Below are positions 24,460 through 38,100 of a DNA stretch of 54,584 nucleotides, piece by piece. The DNA is taken from the NCBI RefSeq assembly GCF_000003605.2, contig NW_003149765.1, positions 314,117 through 368,700 of the forward strand, written 5' to 3'. Source of the stretch: Saccoglossus kowalevskii (Eukaryota; Hemichordata; Enteropneusta; Harrimaniidae). The notes beneath the pieces were generated by a model, which saw only the letters and a program-made list of their open reading frames with translations, ran no database searches and was not told the origin of the DNA. The position numbers and the translations under genes were made by a program. Position 1 is the stretch's first letter; every line of letters starts with the position of its first letter.

Positions 24460-25000
24460 CTTAGGTAACCGGGATTCGGTCGTTTCCACGCTAGGCTGAC
24501 AAAAGACACACACAAGCTTCGTTCATGTTCCCAAAACGATTCTCTGCCAAGTCCCTGGTTTTTCACCCGAGACAGCATTAAATCCATCTTTATTTCTTTT
24601 CACCCCTTAACCAATTACAATCAGTATAAGAGACTCCAAGGCCTTGCCTTCCAACAAACAACCAATCACATGAAAGTTTTACACATCATAATCAATTAAT
24701 TACTCGTCAAGCTGTCTAGAGAAAACATTTCTATACATTGTCAACACTAACTAATATTGATGGGATAATAATCTCGCACTAACATTCCACCAAGATACTA
24801 CCTTTTTTAAACTCGCAAACAACATTGGTTTAGAATTACAGCTACTGTCTTGTATCTTAAAAACTGCAGAGTCATAAGATGTTTTTGGTTGATTTCGACC
24901 AGCTCGCCATCTGGTCTTGTCATTAACCTTTATCAGTATATGTCATGACAACCACTGTCAAACTGACTGAAATATAAATCATGATAGTAATACTGAGGCA
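24460..25000. repeat. Dispersed repeat, copy 2
   Basis: Same orientation and block order as 13660-14470 (agacacacacaa, then aaccaattacaatcag, then ccaatcacatg). Flanks on both sides differ. Confidence 0.5.
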
Positions 25001-25927
25001 TTTTTTTAGGTTGAGTGCTGCTTCACGAATAATATAAAATACACATATACTGCGTTAAGGGCCGGGTATGTCACTTTTTCGATTATATATAAATAAGATG
25101 CCCTCTGTTTTTCACGCGAGACGTAGAGCAAATAATGTTTTTCGGGTGACATTTGCTACAGGTTAACATCAGGAAACCGCTTTATTAACAAAATATGCGT
25201 ATAATACTGTCATTGTAAATGGAATAAACTTATATATAATAAGTCTTCTTCAATTATATACAAATAAAATAGGTTCATATCATCAATTGTGTAATATATA
25301 TATAAATATTACAAAATACAAATATTTATACATGTAATAGTTTAATAGTTATATGAATATAGTGTTAACAGTTACAATTTATTTATGCATTATGGTTATT
25401 TATTAATAAATTATTATATGTCAAGGTAATTAGCACCATTATTTATAAAGAATTCGATTGTGAAAGATTTAAATGTGTGTAATTATAATCATAACTGATG
25501 ATCATTATTAAATATAGTATGAATAAATCATAGAAATTCTGACTTGTAAATAAAATCACACAATCAACCTCTCATGTACAGCGTGTGTGTCTCAACGCTA
25601 GATTTTTGAAATGTTAAGTTTGAACCCACGTACGGCAGTTTTTTAAGTGAACTGTCAATATTGGACGTGGCATTTAATCATTCACAAAACTGGAACGTTA
25701 TCTTATTAATAATAGTCTATAATAATATAGTATAGACTGTACGTCCGTCGATGCAGGTGATGGTAATTAAATACGAATATAATATTTCAACAACACATTA
25801 CTGAGTAGGATCAGTACAGCAGTATGGTCTCAAGAATAACATAACTGAGTTAAAAAAAAACTAACATTTAGAATTTTATTTGAAACATTAAGCAAATAAA
25901 TCAATTTACAGTTATTATTTAATTGTT

Positions 25928-26578
25928 CAAACTTTGAGAAAATTAATATTTTTTTCCATATATTTCTTTATTTCTGGTTCTATACAATTCATTATATAAT
26001 AAGTTTCATCACCAATTTTACTTGTATTACAAAAATGACAGGTAAGATGATCATTTGATGTTATGTAACGACCTTTGGCAATTGGTAATAAATGTTGGGA
26101 AATTCTTATTTTTGTTATAGTGCCTCGTAATTTGTTATTTATAACTTCTGTTGAAATAGTTTTGAAACTTGTATAACTATTTATTTACGTTTACAATTTA
26201 TTCTTTATTTGGGAGTTGTCTTCTTTATTAAGTTTGTCCATCTATTCTTTGTTATTCGACTATTTTTTTTTAAATTACTTGTTTTGAATTAATATTTTCA
26301 GTATTCCGGATTTTGTTGCAATTAGGTGTAGATGAATGGTGTAAATATATTCTCATTCCCTGTTGCTGTAATTCAGTCTCATTTGCAAGCGCAACAATTA
26401 ATGATGTTGCACAATTACTTTTGCTATTACCCAGAATGCCTAAAAAACTTCTAATTATCTCCAGTTGTAGAGGGTAACGCCAGCCAGCCATATTGACATT
26501 TTTAATCACACAAAGGGAATTTATAAAAATATACCCTTTTTTGTTTTTAAGTGACATTACTGTATTATTAGTAATCAT
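25928..26578 (-). pseudogene. Decayed non-LTR retrotransposon (LINE) fragment, C-terminal part of the ORF2-type protein
   Basis: On the minus strand one frame from 26578 down to a TGA at 25928 shows traits of the region after the reverse transcriptase core of LINE polymerases. An upstream part reads LQLEIIRSFLGILG and ALANETELQQQGMRIYLHH. A downstream part reads KIRISQHLLPIAKGRYIT, then LTCHFCNTSKIGDETYYIMN. The LR.S.H.L.I..GRY, then C..C....GDE.Y....C layout is the usual LINE C-terminal pattern. About five in-frame stops lie between the two parts (about 26160-26272). No catalytic YADD region and no 5' end were found, so this is a 5'-truncated, inactive copy between genes B and C. Confidence 0.7.
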
Positions 26579-27515
26579 ATTTTCCGTACAGACACCACAT
26601 ACGGTGTCATTTTATGTGAAAAGCTATTCAGCCTATTGTTCATAATAATATTAAAACGGTATTTTAGTCAATCGATACTACTAAAATATTCTAGTGCTAT
26701 GCGTATCAAACATTTTCGCACATTTTAACATGCAGATTTAAATATACTTGGTACGTCGCCAGAATCAAAGAATATTTAACATACACTAAATTGAGGTTGA
26801 CTTTCAGTTAGTAATTCAACAAATGAAATCGTATGATGTTCGACTACTATTCCCATATTACATTTATGTATTCCACATCGACAACAAGTGCGCGTCTAGA
26901 AAAACGTGCACTGTTATCCCAACCCTTGTCACAGAACTTTACCGCCAATTTTCTCATGACCAGTTTCGTCTAATGCTAAACGAAAACGAAACGAAAAATA
27001 CAAAAACTTCTTCTCGCAAGACCACTCGTTCTCTTTGGTATTATCCTCGAATAACTTTTAATTGCTTATTTAATCGTATGCACAGTCTATGTACAACGTG
27101 TCGCCATTTCAAATCAACAGAATAGCGTCAATAGCGGTGGTCCCCAGTAAAGTGATGACAACGCCCGTTCGCAGATTGACATAAATAACGTGGAATACAT
27201 ATATATCATACCATCATTTTAAATGCCTAGATACTAGTACGTATTTTCGATTAGTTATTTGTTTTCAATTTTCAGGTCATGGTTAAACATCAAATATACC
27301 ACGTTCTTTTTTATTTAGATAGATATGGGTGAATCTGGTTGTGAATCCAACGTCGCTTTGAAACTATATCGAACAAGACGCGACGTGGCGATTTTGACAG
27401 TTGCGCAGACAAAGAAATACAAACTGAGTGGTTACTAAACTTTAATTAGTTATTTTGTTGGTGATTGAAAGGTATCGAATGAGTCGCCGGCGGTAATTAG
27501 TGCGAGTGGCGCCCA

Positions 27516-27572
27516 GACGTTTCGGCCGCGGGCATTTCGACCCCGGATGTTTCGGCCCGGACGTTCCGGCCA
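27516..27572. repeat. GC-rich 14-bp tandem array
   Basis: Four degenerate units based on acgtttcggcccgg (acgtttcggccgcggg, catttcgaccccgg, atgtttcggcccgg, acgttccggcc). Sharply GC-rich in an AT-rich spacer. Confidence 0.75.
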
Positions 27573-29106
27573 GATATAGTTCAATGGTAAGATGATCTTA
27601 GCCACAGAGTGACTGTATTAAGTATTTCTGTAAACATCTGAATGCGGATATCACGTAATAGACTAGGCATTAAATATTTCTGAAACCAAGTAAATATATA
27701 CAAGTAAAAAAACAATGGATATTTTAATGCCAAATGTGTTCCGTCTACTGGTAAAAAAATCGGGATTTCATTATAAAAGCGAATTTCAATATGTCGCCCT
27801 CTACATGTATGTCAACTGTGTGTAGCAATGCCAACGATATAAATGGATGTTTAAACACCAGTTACCTGTACCTGCCATACGTGCTCAGCAATCTTATTTT
27901 TTAAATTGCACAAAAAGCCAGTCAACATATGTGCATGACCGTACGTATAATGGTATATAGAAAGAGAGTGTCATTAATAAGTAAACAGACACTTAGTATT
28001 GTCGACTCCAAAGTCAGAAAGTGAAGTTCACACGGCACACTTTCAGTTAAATACACAAAAACAACGGCGTATCCTATTCTCGTTACGGTTCATATACACG
28101 TATTACGTTTCTAAGTGTGTACTTTTAATTGTGATTGCGTATATATTACATTACATTTTGCTGTCATTATAACGCGTAACTCCACGTTTGCGAGTGAGGT
28201 CTATAGACTCTACGTCATTTGGTCGTGACTTTGATCTGTATAGCTACCGTTTTTATTCGAAACAAGTTTAATTTACATCACACAGTTTCACAAAATGTCG
28301 AACGATTGGCAAGACGGGGATATGGGGGGGGGGCTACGTGTCACACCATGGCGAGTACATGATGCGATGTTTAGTTTATAATAAATATTGACACTTGGCA
28401 ACCAAGATGGCGCTTGGGCTTTTGTATACGTTCACCTTTTCTTTACACTATTATTATGCAAATCACCAACACCATTATTCCAACTCAGGCTCTCACAGTG
28501 GCGATAGAGTTTATAACTCTCGCAGTGGAGACGTTCATTGACGATAGACGGTAGGATAAGTTTAGTTGTTTATTTCTAGACCTTAGAAAACGCGTATAAC
28601 ATAACATAGCTACGGCGACTCCAACACACTCGAGGCATACGTATAAGAAGGCGAGACAACACTTAGATACCCTCTCTTTCACGTAACGTTCGATTAATAC
28701 TGCACTGAATATACTGGCTGCATTTTTTTATTAGTTCCAGAAAATATATAGAAGATGTAACTTAATCAAGTATCACAGATCTTGTTATTAAATTACATAA
28801 TAGCCGCGTTCCGTATCATCGTATACGTAATTGCTAAACTGGGGGGGGGGGGGTTGTATTACCTGTATTGGGTATACGTCTGGGCAAGGGTCACCACTCT
28901 TTTTCACTCTCTTGTCAGTCTACGATTGTGATGAATACGAGTTGAAGGGAACACAATGCGGCGCTCGTAAACAACAAAATGCTTCCACATTGCAACTAAC
29001 AAAGACACATTGGCCTCAGGTGATAACACCATATTTTCAGCTGCCTTAGCCCGATCCCTGTCAAATCCCTATCAAATGATCATTGGTAGCGTAGTCATCG
29101 ATACGC

Positions 29107-29130
29107 CGATCGGTATATATGTACCGATCG
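29107..29130. repeat. Short perfect palindrome upstream of gene C
   Basis: CGATCGGTA at 29107-29115 and TACCGATCG at 29122-29130 flank TATATG, about 440 bp upstream of the gene C start. Confidence 0.8.
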
Positions 29131-29288
29131 CGTGTACATCCAACACGGGGAAAGCTGGGCTAAGGGCCGTGTGTCCTTGGATGATATCTGTAGATTGAAG
29201 TATTGAAGTGCTTTTACGTTTTGTATATTTTTATATCTACCTTTTTTCTGAAAAAAATAATAATAAATTAATTAAATTAATAAACAAA

Positions 29289-29395
<107 letters not shown>

Positions 29396-29446
29396 AAAAA
29401 TAATAAATAAATTAATTAATCACAAGGAACTTCAAACATATCTACT

Positions 29447-29571
29447 CTCACATAAACATATTGTTACATGCTTATTTATAAATGTCTTGTTTCCAGCAAG
29501 AAATCAATTCACTCGATTTCACCTATTCCTATTTTTCAGTGTCTACACGGCAATATTACCCAAATCACAGG
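29447..29571 (+). promoter_or_regulatory. 5' flank of gene C conserved with gene B
   Basis: Counterpart of 16473-16605: ataaacatattgttacatg, ttccagcaagaaatcaattc, and an atttttcag acceptor followed by tgtctacacgg. Similarity stops at the TAAA microsatellite, which may mark the duplication edge. Confidence 0.5.
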
Positions 29572-32500
29572 ATGACAGACCCTAGTAGTATTTTTCCATT
29601 GTCGACGCGAGAATGGGATTATGTTGCCGGCCGTCAACACGCCCCAGGACTGTGCGTCAAAGAACATGAATTATTGCGAGCAGTGGAGTCAGGCGATATT
29701 GTCAAAGCAAAAGCCTTGTTAGAGGTATATTACATACAATGAACAACAGTAGATTATATTTATAGGGCGGTAGTCATCGCGCCGTGCATGTGCGACATTT
29801 GTGTTGATAAACATTGATTTTTCCCATAATCCAATGCGCTTTCCTAATGAAATCACAAGTACGAGTTTTGCTCTGGTCGCCATTTGCACCAATTACAGGC
29901 TTATACATTTACTATATTATCTCTTCATAGAGTGGTGACGTAAACGCTAACTGTATTGGCAAACGAAGAAATCAGCCAATAAGAGCACTTCAGCTAGCTG
30001 CTGAGAAGAACGATTTTCACATGATTAAATTATTGCTGAACTATGGCGCCAAACCGCTTCCAAAGCCATTGCCGTGTCTGAGTCAGTAACATTTATTATT
30101 CGTGAGCACTTGTAATAAATGTGGTATAAATATATAACAAATAAGTAATTAGTTTATTGTTGTTATGTTGGCAAGTAACTACTAAAACAGGAAATTTGCT
30201 ACCTAAATTGTCGTCCCACCTATATACCGAAAATCAGACATAATATGTATTACGTACATGGTTGATTATATTCACAGAACCTGGGAATATATTAGAAGAT
30301 GACATGAGGTACGGTTTGTACAATGCCATTTGTTCCCCGGCATATCTAAGTCTGGTAAATGACGACCCTATTATGGCGGCTAACGAAGTAAACCATGAAT
30401 TGTACAAAGTATCAATTTCAAAAGGCATTGTAGAAACCTCGAAGGTAAGTAATTAATCAATCCGATCACACGCGCGGAGAAACTGGGAGGGTCGTCTGGT
30501 ATTAACCACAGTCACCCAATTGTACCTGATAATAAATCTATCATAACAATCAAGCCCTTAGAATCAGTGCGTGCACGTGTTCCAATCAGTTCCAATTTTG
30601 AATAAGCCTGTATGATTGTTTTGTTATATTGTGTTACACACTGGAAACAAATATTACGTATTCATATACGTAAACACAAAGTTTTTAGCATGGCAGATTG
30701 ACCCAACGAGTTTATACGTTATCTATCGATCATTAGCATACAATAGTGTTGCAACATAACATACATTAACAATAGTGGCTCCATTAATTTTCGTGTAAGT
30801 TTTTTTTTTTGAAGTGGCATTATTAATATTTCAATTGATTATTGCTAATAAAATGAAAATGAAACGACAAAATGTATAAATGTATAATGGAACCATTTGT
30901 AAGCACGACGTCAAATTTTATTTTTGATTTTTTAGGATAAGTACGTTAAACTTTGGCGACAAGTTCGCGCATACAGCTTGGATATACTGACATGTTGCGA
31001 CTCCACGCAGGAGGCTCGTACTCTACTTTTGGGAAGAGGAATGGAACATGCTGTCAACGATTACACTGTCAGAGGCAAAGTATTGATGAGTGCACTTGAA
31101 AACCACAACAAACAGGTGAAGATTATTGTATTTTAAAGACGGACCAATTATTAGCGACGTGGAAGCTGTTGTTAATGTGTATTAATTATTTATATGGGCA
31201 TTGTTTTAGCTAGGTGACACAACACTTGGAACATGTTTGATGGGTCAATTGTCGAAATGCCTTATGTTACCTTGTTAGATTTCAAGATCAAAGGCGATGT
31301 CACTAAGCAAGTTGACGGCTATAACCATAAGCCCTAACTTAATGAGGAAACCTATGAATGGACGGGGGAAGAGGGTAAATCGGTGAATAAATTAGTGTTT
31401 AAATACGTAAAATTGCATCATAATTATATGATAGATGGACAATTTTAGCTAGGTGCTAGCGTCACGTCACCCAAACATATTCAAATATATATTTGATTCA
31501 GTTTTAATAACTCGTGCGTTTTTTTTTTGTTTTTTTTTTGCAGTTCATATCACACTACAAGTGTCAAAATATAGTCCATAAAATATGGTACCGTGGTCAG
31601 CCAGAATGGTATTTTCGTAACGGTTTAAAATGGACAATCCTATACTACGCGCACACGGTCATGGTCTATGTAGTCTTCCTTCCTATTCTGCTGCTTATTT
31701 ACACTATTCTCCCATGCTCCCCTGTATCACGAATTGTAGATACGCCAAAGAGCAAGTTTATGTCACAAATGATGTCGTATCTACTGTTTCTTATCCTAAT
31801 TCTTATCCTCAATGTACTATTGGACAACGATCCAAACACTACATTGACGACGTCTTACCTTGCATTCTTGATCTTCATTCTGATATACGTCATCGCCATG
31901 ATATGGGGTGAAATTACTCAAATTATTATTTTAGGGATGAAAACATATTGTCGTGATTACTGGAACTACCTCGATTGGGGGATTCTGTTGTCATTTCTGT
32001 TCGATATTATGCTACGATTGTTGGATAATTCCAACGCCATAACGATTAGTATTCAGCTACAAACCTTCTGGGTCACGTGGACAGCCATGGCCCTCACTAC
32101 CGCCTGTATTCGATTCATGGATAATTTCTACCTGTCCTCTTATCTTGGGTCACTCATGTTGTTGTTCGCCGCCATGGGTGACGACGTACTCAAGTTCCTT
32201 GTCATCTTCGCATTTGCAGTTATGTCGTTCTCTTTTGGATTTTACTACCTTTTTGAGGGGATTCCCAAGAACAATTTCAACAAGTGAGTATACAATATAT
32301 TGTACCGGAAACTAATCTAAGTATAAGCGTATGACGTATATAACAGGAAAGTTGTATTTCTGCCATTTCGTGGACATATAGTAGAAAATGACTTTGTGGG
32401 GTATTTTATTTCTTATCTGGCTAATACTAAAACTTGGTTCGTTTACAGAAAACAGTAGCTCATATGATCGTATTGAATACATCACTATGGCTTAGAAGTG

Positions 32501-35500
32501 AAAATAATATTAAGGAGACACAATATTTTGAATATGTTTAAAATGGTCAATCATCGGCATGCATCATTTAGATTTTAATATCAAAATCAATGTCACAGAG
32601 TCACTAAATATGTTGACGGCCATAGCTAACAATAAATATAACCATAAGCCCAACTTAATAGGTACACAAATGAATGAAAGGGGAAGATGCTGAATCGGTG
32701 AATAAATTAGTGTTTAAATACGTATAATTAATTAATTATTGCCTCATTTGATAGATGGGCAATTTTAGCTAGCGCCACGTCACCCAAATATGTTTACAAA
32801 CCGTAAGCAAGCCGTGGCTCTGATTGGATATCGACAACGAGTGCCGTCTAGTTTTATTATCATTCTTATTCTCGGACATTTGCCTGCATTATAAATGTAA
32901 ATTCGGGAGATAACACTAACCTCTAAGATCAAAATTATGTGCTAACTGAACTGGATTAAGAGAGGCTTATTATTTTCATTATCTGTATAAGGCATGCAAC
33001 TAGTTGTAAATATGAATAAAACCAAGTAGATGAGAAACCCAAGCATAAATGTATGTGGCACTTTGTAAATTGAGAAAACACAATCAGATTACTTAACAAA
33101 ATATAAATATTTGGGGGGATTTATTTTCTCATTATAAATATCGAGTACTATGGGTAGTATTTGTTTGTTCCACGTTATTATACATTTTTTTATTATTTAT
33201 CCGTAGAAATAGTCGATAAATGTCATTTCATAATTGCTAGTATTGTTTCTTTGTAAAAATCCGGTGCAAAATATATTCAACCTAATATGGCCTACACACA
33301 TTCAACAAGAATATATTGTGACATCCTCTTGTCAAGTAATAAAAATATTGTCACCTGTAATGTTGTAATGTTAACTTTTCATTTCAAAATAAATATATAA
33401 AATAATCTCTAATGTGTTTTTTTCTTTCTATATTTCATAGACTTAATTCTTCAGTTACGGCCCTAATTTCCACTATATTTGGCGGAGACATATCCGGTGA
33501 CCTGAAAGTGAGTGGCATCGTTTACAACGTGTCATCAGAAATTCACGATGTCTCGGGTACTTACCAAGCAGTGGGGTATATACTATACACATTTTTTGGT
33601 ACATTCGTCATGCTGATTCTCGTCAATATATGTATTGCTATGATGTCCGACACATATGCCAGACTCAAAGTAAGTGTAATTCTGATATGATTGATCGTTA
33701 GGTATAACAGTGCAACTGTGAACTAACATATGAATTTTGCCGACGAGCTGTGTATGATATATTGCCCATTATCAATTTACATTCCGTTAACTATGTAAGA
33801 ATTGGTGTGCATTGACCCTTTTTGATAAAGCGTTACATCTGAGTAACAACAACAAAATTTAGCTCAATTCCTTATTTGTTATTCTTAACTGGGGCTTGCT
33901 GTGGTCTGATTTTGTATATTGATTTGCAAGCAATAGAAAAACTTTCCGATACAACTCGTGCCTTTTTAGTTTTTTTTTTTTACTTGTTATCTGTAGTATT
34001 TGTGTGTGAAACTCCGGAAAATTAATACTAATTGAATTGGTGACATATACTTACTCAAAATCGCATTATATCTCCATGGAAAGAACAAATTCTGTTCAGT
34101 GTTTTAGACGCTGGGTGATCTCGCATCTACGACACTTAAGACATATCGCATCATTCAAAACTACACTGTACCGAGTAAACATGTTAAATTGTAGGAACAT
34201 ATCGATTGTGAATGGAAGTTCAGAAGAACAAGCATGTGGATGAATTACGTCAACGCTTCTGTTCTACCAGCTCCATATAACATCATACCGTCATTTGCTT
34301 GCTGTAAGTACTTATGTCCCGAAAAATGTAGATGTTTCAATTCACGGAAGATAGTACAGGAGGATTTTGAGGTGAGTTTTAATACCGAGACTGATGCACA
34401 TAGTCAACACATTTGTTTGAATGGATTGTTTGATACATCGATTTTGGGATTGTATTTCACTTTCAACCCTGTGAACTGTATTCACAAATACATTCTATAA
34501 TAACACCGAAGATAGTCTATGTTCCTTGATATTACACCAATATATTGATTTCTCTCAGGAATATGTTAAATTAAATTGTATACGTTTGCACAAATGAGAA
34601 ATTGAACATTTTCAAATTTTAAAAACTAAATCTTCTGATGAATTCGCATCGAATTGTCTTAAAATTGTGCGAATCTTATTCGATCTGTAAGTACTTGAAT
34701 GAAAACGAAATATTTAATTGTACTATATCCTTTAAACCCATGATCAGCGATGTATTGTGTTTTACAACACGTATTATGCGGGTGATGCGCACAGTTTATG
34801 ATCAGTTTTAAGTATTTCTTCAATGAAGTATCACCCTATCCTCTTCGACATGCTGCAAAAAATGACTATTTGCCAACCACGGTATTAAATCAATACATGG
34901 CAAATACTCAACTCTGCGTTTGAAAATCGCTACTGATTGCAATATGAAAAAACCCTATCATTTTTTTCAGCATAATGATGCGTCCATGAAAGAACTCCAT
35001 CTTGTAAGTTTTTGTTTTATCCAAATTCGAATAGTGAAATATATGTACTTGATAAATGTTTGTGAACACTCTATATATAACACAATCTAGTTCCAACTAC
35101 GTATACTCTAGCTTCAACATTCGTTTTTAAATTACGGTTTAGGCTATTTACTAACTTAAATGTGATTTTTTCCGACCTGGCCTACAACGTATGAAATAGT
35201 GATACCTGATATTGCAGTATTGAGGCCGTCGGACAGTGATGTCACATGGTGCTGCTGTGACAATATTTTTTGCACGTTATTTATAACAGAGACACATAAA
35301 TGTATATTTAATATAACACAACGAACAATGCCTTTATTTTATCTCCTGGTGTGAACTACTGGTTCTTGCAAACCAGTCACTGTGCATGCGCACAACGTAA
35401 AACATGTGCCTACTATGATGTACTCTTGCAGCTATCACTGTGCTTCATGTATTGTCACAGTCATGTATTGATTGTTGGATATATTTTACCAGGTGAACAT

Positions 35501-36659
35501 TGCCGCCAACAAAAGGGATAGCGATATGACATGTGATGTGAACTTGTCCTATGACGAGGTGAGTAAAAATGTACACTTTTCTGGCTGCATTAGTTTTTGG
35601 GTCATTGCGTTACATTACACCGCATCGCACTATACCGCACTATACGTCTCTGCACTGCGCCACACTACACTATACCGCCCTGCACCGCACTATACTGCTC
35701 TGCACTGCGCCACACTACACAACACCGCCCTGCACCGCACTATACGGCTCTGCACTGCGCCACACTACACTACACTCCGCCGAAACGCAGTGTAACGCAA
35801 CACAACGCAATATAGTACTCAGATGGTGAATTGTCCGAGTTACGGAGATGAAAAAATCAAGTTGCAAACAAATTGTTTTATAGAAACCACTCCCACTATC
35901 GCACAGCGTCGACCAATTGAGTGCTGTGTTAACAATTTCCCGAGTTACGGGCACCATGTAATTTGTTGTTTAAGTCCACGGAAAGTAATACAAATTAGGG
36001 AGTTAGGAAATTGTTGTTGTTTTGATATTTATATATAACGCAATCAAATTTTGACCACGTAATGAGCTTGTTTGTTTCAACTTTTGGTTCCAGTCGCTGA
36101 ACGTTTGTGAAGCTTAAACAACAAAAATTATCTGGGTTGTCCGAAACTCGATGTTCGGTTAACATTTAATTGAACATCGAGTATAATTTGGGCTTGATTT
36201 TGCAAAAGTATGGCTCCAAATATATGGGCGTGATTATTTTTGTCATTCGACGTTTTTGTAACTCGACAATCGCAACCCGAATAACCTTTAATATAGCTTT
36301 AGCATTTCGCTAAATTTCATTATTATTTTGCACAAATATTATGATACTGTGATAAATAATCGAAAAATATTTCTGCAATATCGAAAGATCACAACGTTTC
36401 ATGCAAACCTGTTGATTACGTTTATCGGTCTACAGCTTCTAACAGTATTCTAAATGTCTTGCAGCTTCTCAATGTATTGTTTAATCGTTATCTGATCATG
36501 AAAGGCATCGTGGATGAAGAGACGCTGATGAAGTCTAGACCGACAACAGGGCCAGAGGACAATGAATATGGGGTTAGTGGACGGGAGGGCGATACATTGG
36601 GCACTGGCGCGGCTGGTGATTATGGTGTTGGCGACAGTGATCATGGGGAATCTCTGTAA
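29572..36659 (+). CDS. Gene C: short TRPC-like cation channel, 9 exons, 685 aa
   Basis: Exons: 29572-29724, 29931-30081, 30278-30444, 30936-31115, 31544-32283, 33441-33669, 34195-34371, 35493-35558, 36465-36659 (TAA). The total is 686 codons, with GT-AG introns and uninterrupted phase. The start MTDPSSIFPLSTREWD is shared with gene B and sits just inside an exon whose acceptor (tttttcag at about 29539) is also shared. Residues 1-101: reduced ankyrin region (ALQLAAEKNDFHMIKLLL). Residues 102-217: TRP_2 (SPAYLSLVNDDP; LTCCDSTQEARTLLLGRG). Residues 218-463: pre-S1 elbow (LPCSPVSRIVDTPKS), then S1-S5. Residues 464-540: pore (LISTIFGGDISGDL) and S6 (NICIAMMSDTYARL). Residues 541-599: TRP box (EWKFRRTSMW), then PAPYNIIPS and a Cys-rich stretch (CCKYLCPEKCRCF). 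The tail is short and Gly/Asp-rich, ending GESL. Predicted plasma-membrane cation channel subunit. Roughly two-thirds identical to gene B by eye, so a tandem duplicate. The TRPC assignment is sure; ion selectivity and stimulus are unknown. Confidence 0.92.
31230..31480. repeat. Intronic repeat 5' of gene C exon 5
   Basis: Direct-repeat partner of 32535-32790. Shared blocks: gttgacggc, ataaccataagccc, aacttaat, tcggtgaataaattagtg, tttaaatacgta, gatagatgg.caattttag, and cacgtcacccaaa.at.tt. Lies in intron 4. Confidence 0.75.
32535..32790. repeat. Intronic repeat 3' of gene C exon 5
   Basis: Second copy of the 31230-31480 repeat in intron 5, same orientation. The pair therefore brackets the 740-bp membrane exon. 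Confidence 0.75.
35625..35790. repeat. 50-bp minisatellite in gene C intron 8
   Basis: tgcactgcgccacactacac recurs at exact 50-bp spacing (35651, 35701, 35751), with ccgcactata-type sub-repeats of about 10 bp. Open frames across it (ALHYTALHRT and similar) are products of the repeat. Confidence 0.9.
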
Positions 36660-38100
36660 CACATAATTCAGTTAACAAGTGAGGTCTGATTCAATCGTTA
36701 CTATACTGCAGACGCTTGTGTGTGACTACCACCGGGTAATCAGTCGGTGCACTTGTAAGCAGGAAATGTACGTCAAAGACTGGCATTGACAGCCACCTAA
36801 AAACTCACTAATTGGTTGGGAAGAACATTAACTTTCGTTGTGACATATTGCCACCGTGAACGATTAGCTGTAGATTTAGACACTGAATCTTCATAATCCA
36901 ATTGATTAGCTGTAATGATTAACACGGAAATGTGGAGTGGGCGTGTGCGTATGTGGATTTCTGATCAATATGTTTACTTTTGATAAAATCGGCACGGGTT
37001 AGTAACTTCAGGATCTTTCCATGTTGTTAATACAATAACAAATCAGGCTAGGTAATTGTTATTGGTATTTTAAGGTTGGGCGTGGTTATTTATTTTTTGT
37101 AAATTATGTGTAATTGCTTTAAAGCTATTAAAATGAAATATAAACTTTTAAGCAAGTAAGGTTTCGTGTAAATATAATACATAACTATTATGTAATATGA
37201 AATACAATCTGTTAGAAATGTTCTGTATTCAAGCTATGGTAGCATACAACTGCATAATAAATAAATAAATTGTAAATCATTCGCCTGCAGGGCAAATATT
37301 GTTCACGCACAGTCATGGACTTCTACTCAGACTCTACCATGAGATAAATTAAGAGTATTCGTAAATTATGCAGGTATTATGCACGACTTGTGCATCTTGT
37401 GTACATTCATAGCAATATTAATTAAAAAAGCCAACGACACTGTACTAGTTGGTGAAGACCGAATATAATAAAACAGTTGTGACAGACTGAACATAACTTT
37501 TCCTTAAATTGCAATCGCGAACGAGGAGGTTAACGAGGAGGTTAAAACACCGGGGAAAAAAAACTGCGATTGTTTCAAACAGCTCATAAACAAGTTGACA
37601 TATTTAAATATATGTTTGTAACAACGAGTCAGATTGGGCCACCACAACCGTAACTTTGCTATGTCTTCCAATCAGATACGATTTCAAACAATATATAGAG
37701 AGACATCCGTTCATTCTTTTGTGAATAGATTTACCGAGCGGGCTCGTGGATAAACGGGTACGAAACCATAAAGAAACCCATTGCGTGCCGCTGAGGGCGC
37801 ATGCTAGGGAAAGTCATTTGTTTTTGTTTTCGCGTTCATTTCATGAAAAACAATTTTGGCTATTTTCAGGGACTTTTAATTTTTTTTCTATTTAACGAAT
37901 ACAAATTCCAAGGACATTAACATTTGTAAGCAAGTTTAACGTGCTGTATATATCGCATACATATGGGACCTATATGACGACTGTATATTCGCAACGCATC
38001 CTATGCGAAATAGATTCCATGCCATGCAAACAACGCTTGTAAAATATATTATTTGTGAGATAAATAAGAGAATGTAAATTTTATAAAAAGAATTGGATAT
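36660..38100. other. 3' intergenic region between convergent genes C and D
   Basis: Both genes must terminate here. A plus-strand AATAAA cluster at about 37257-37268 could serve gene C. A small direct repeat (cgaggaggttaa twice, near 37520-37545) is present. No exon recognised. Confidence 0.5.

Noticed and set aside
35472..35829. Overlapping plus-strand frames rich in ALHYTALHRT
   Set aside because: They arise from the 50-bp minisatellite; only the 66-nt exon 8 at 35493-35558 is supported.
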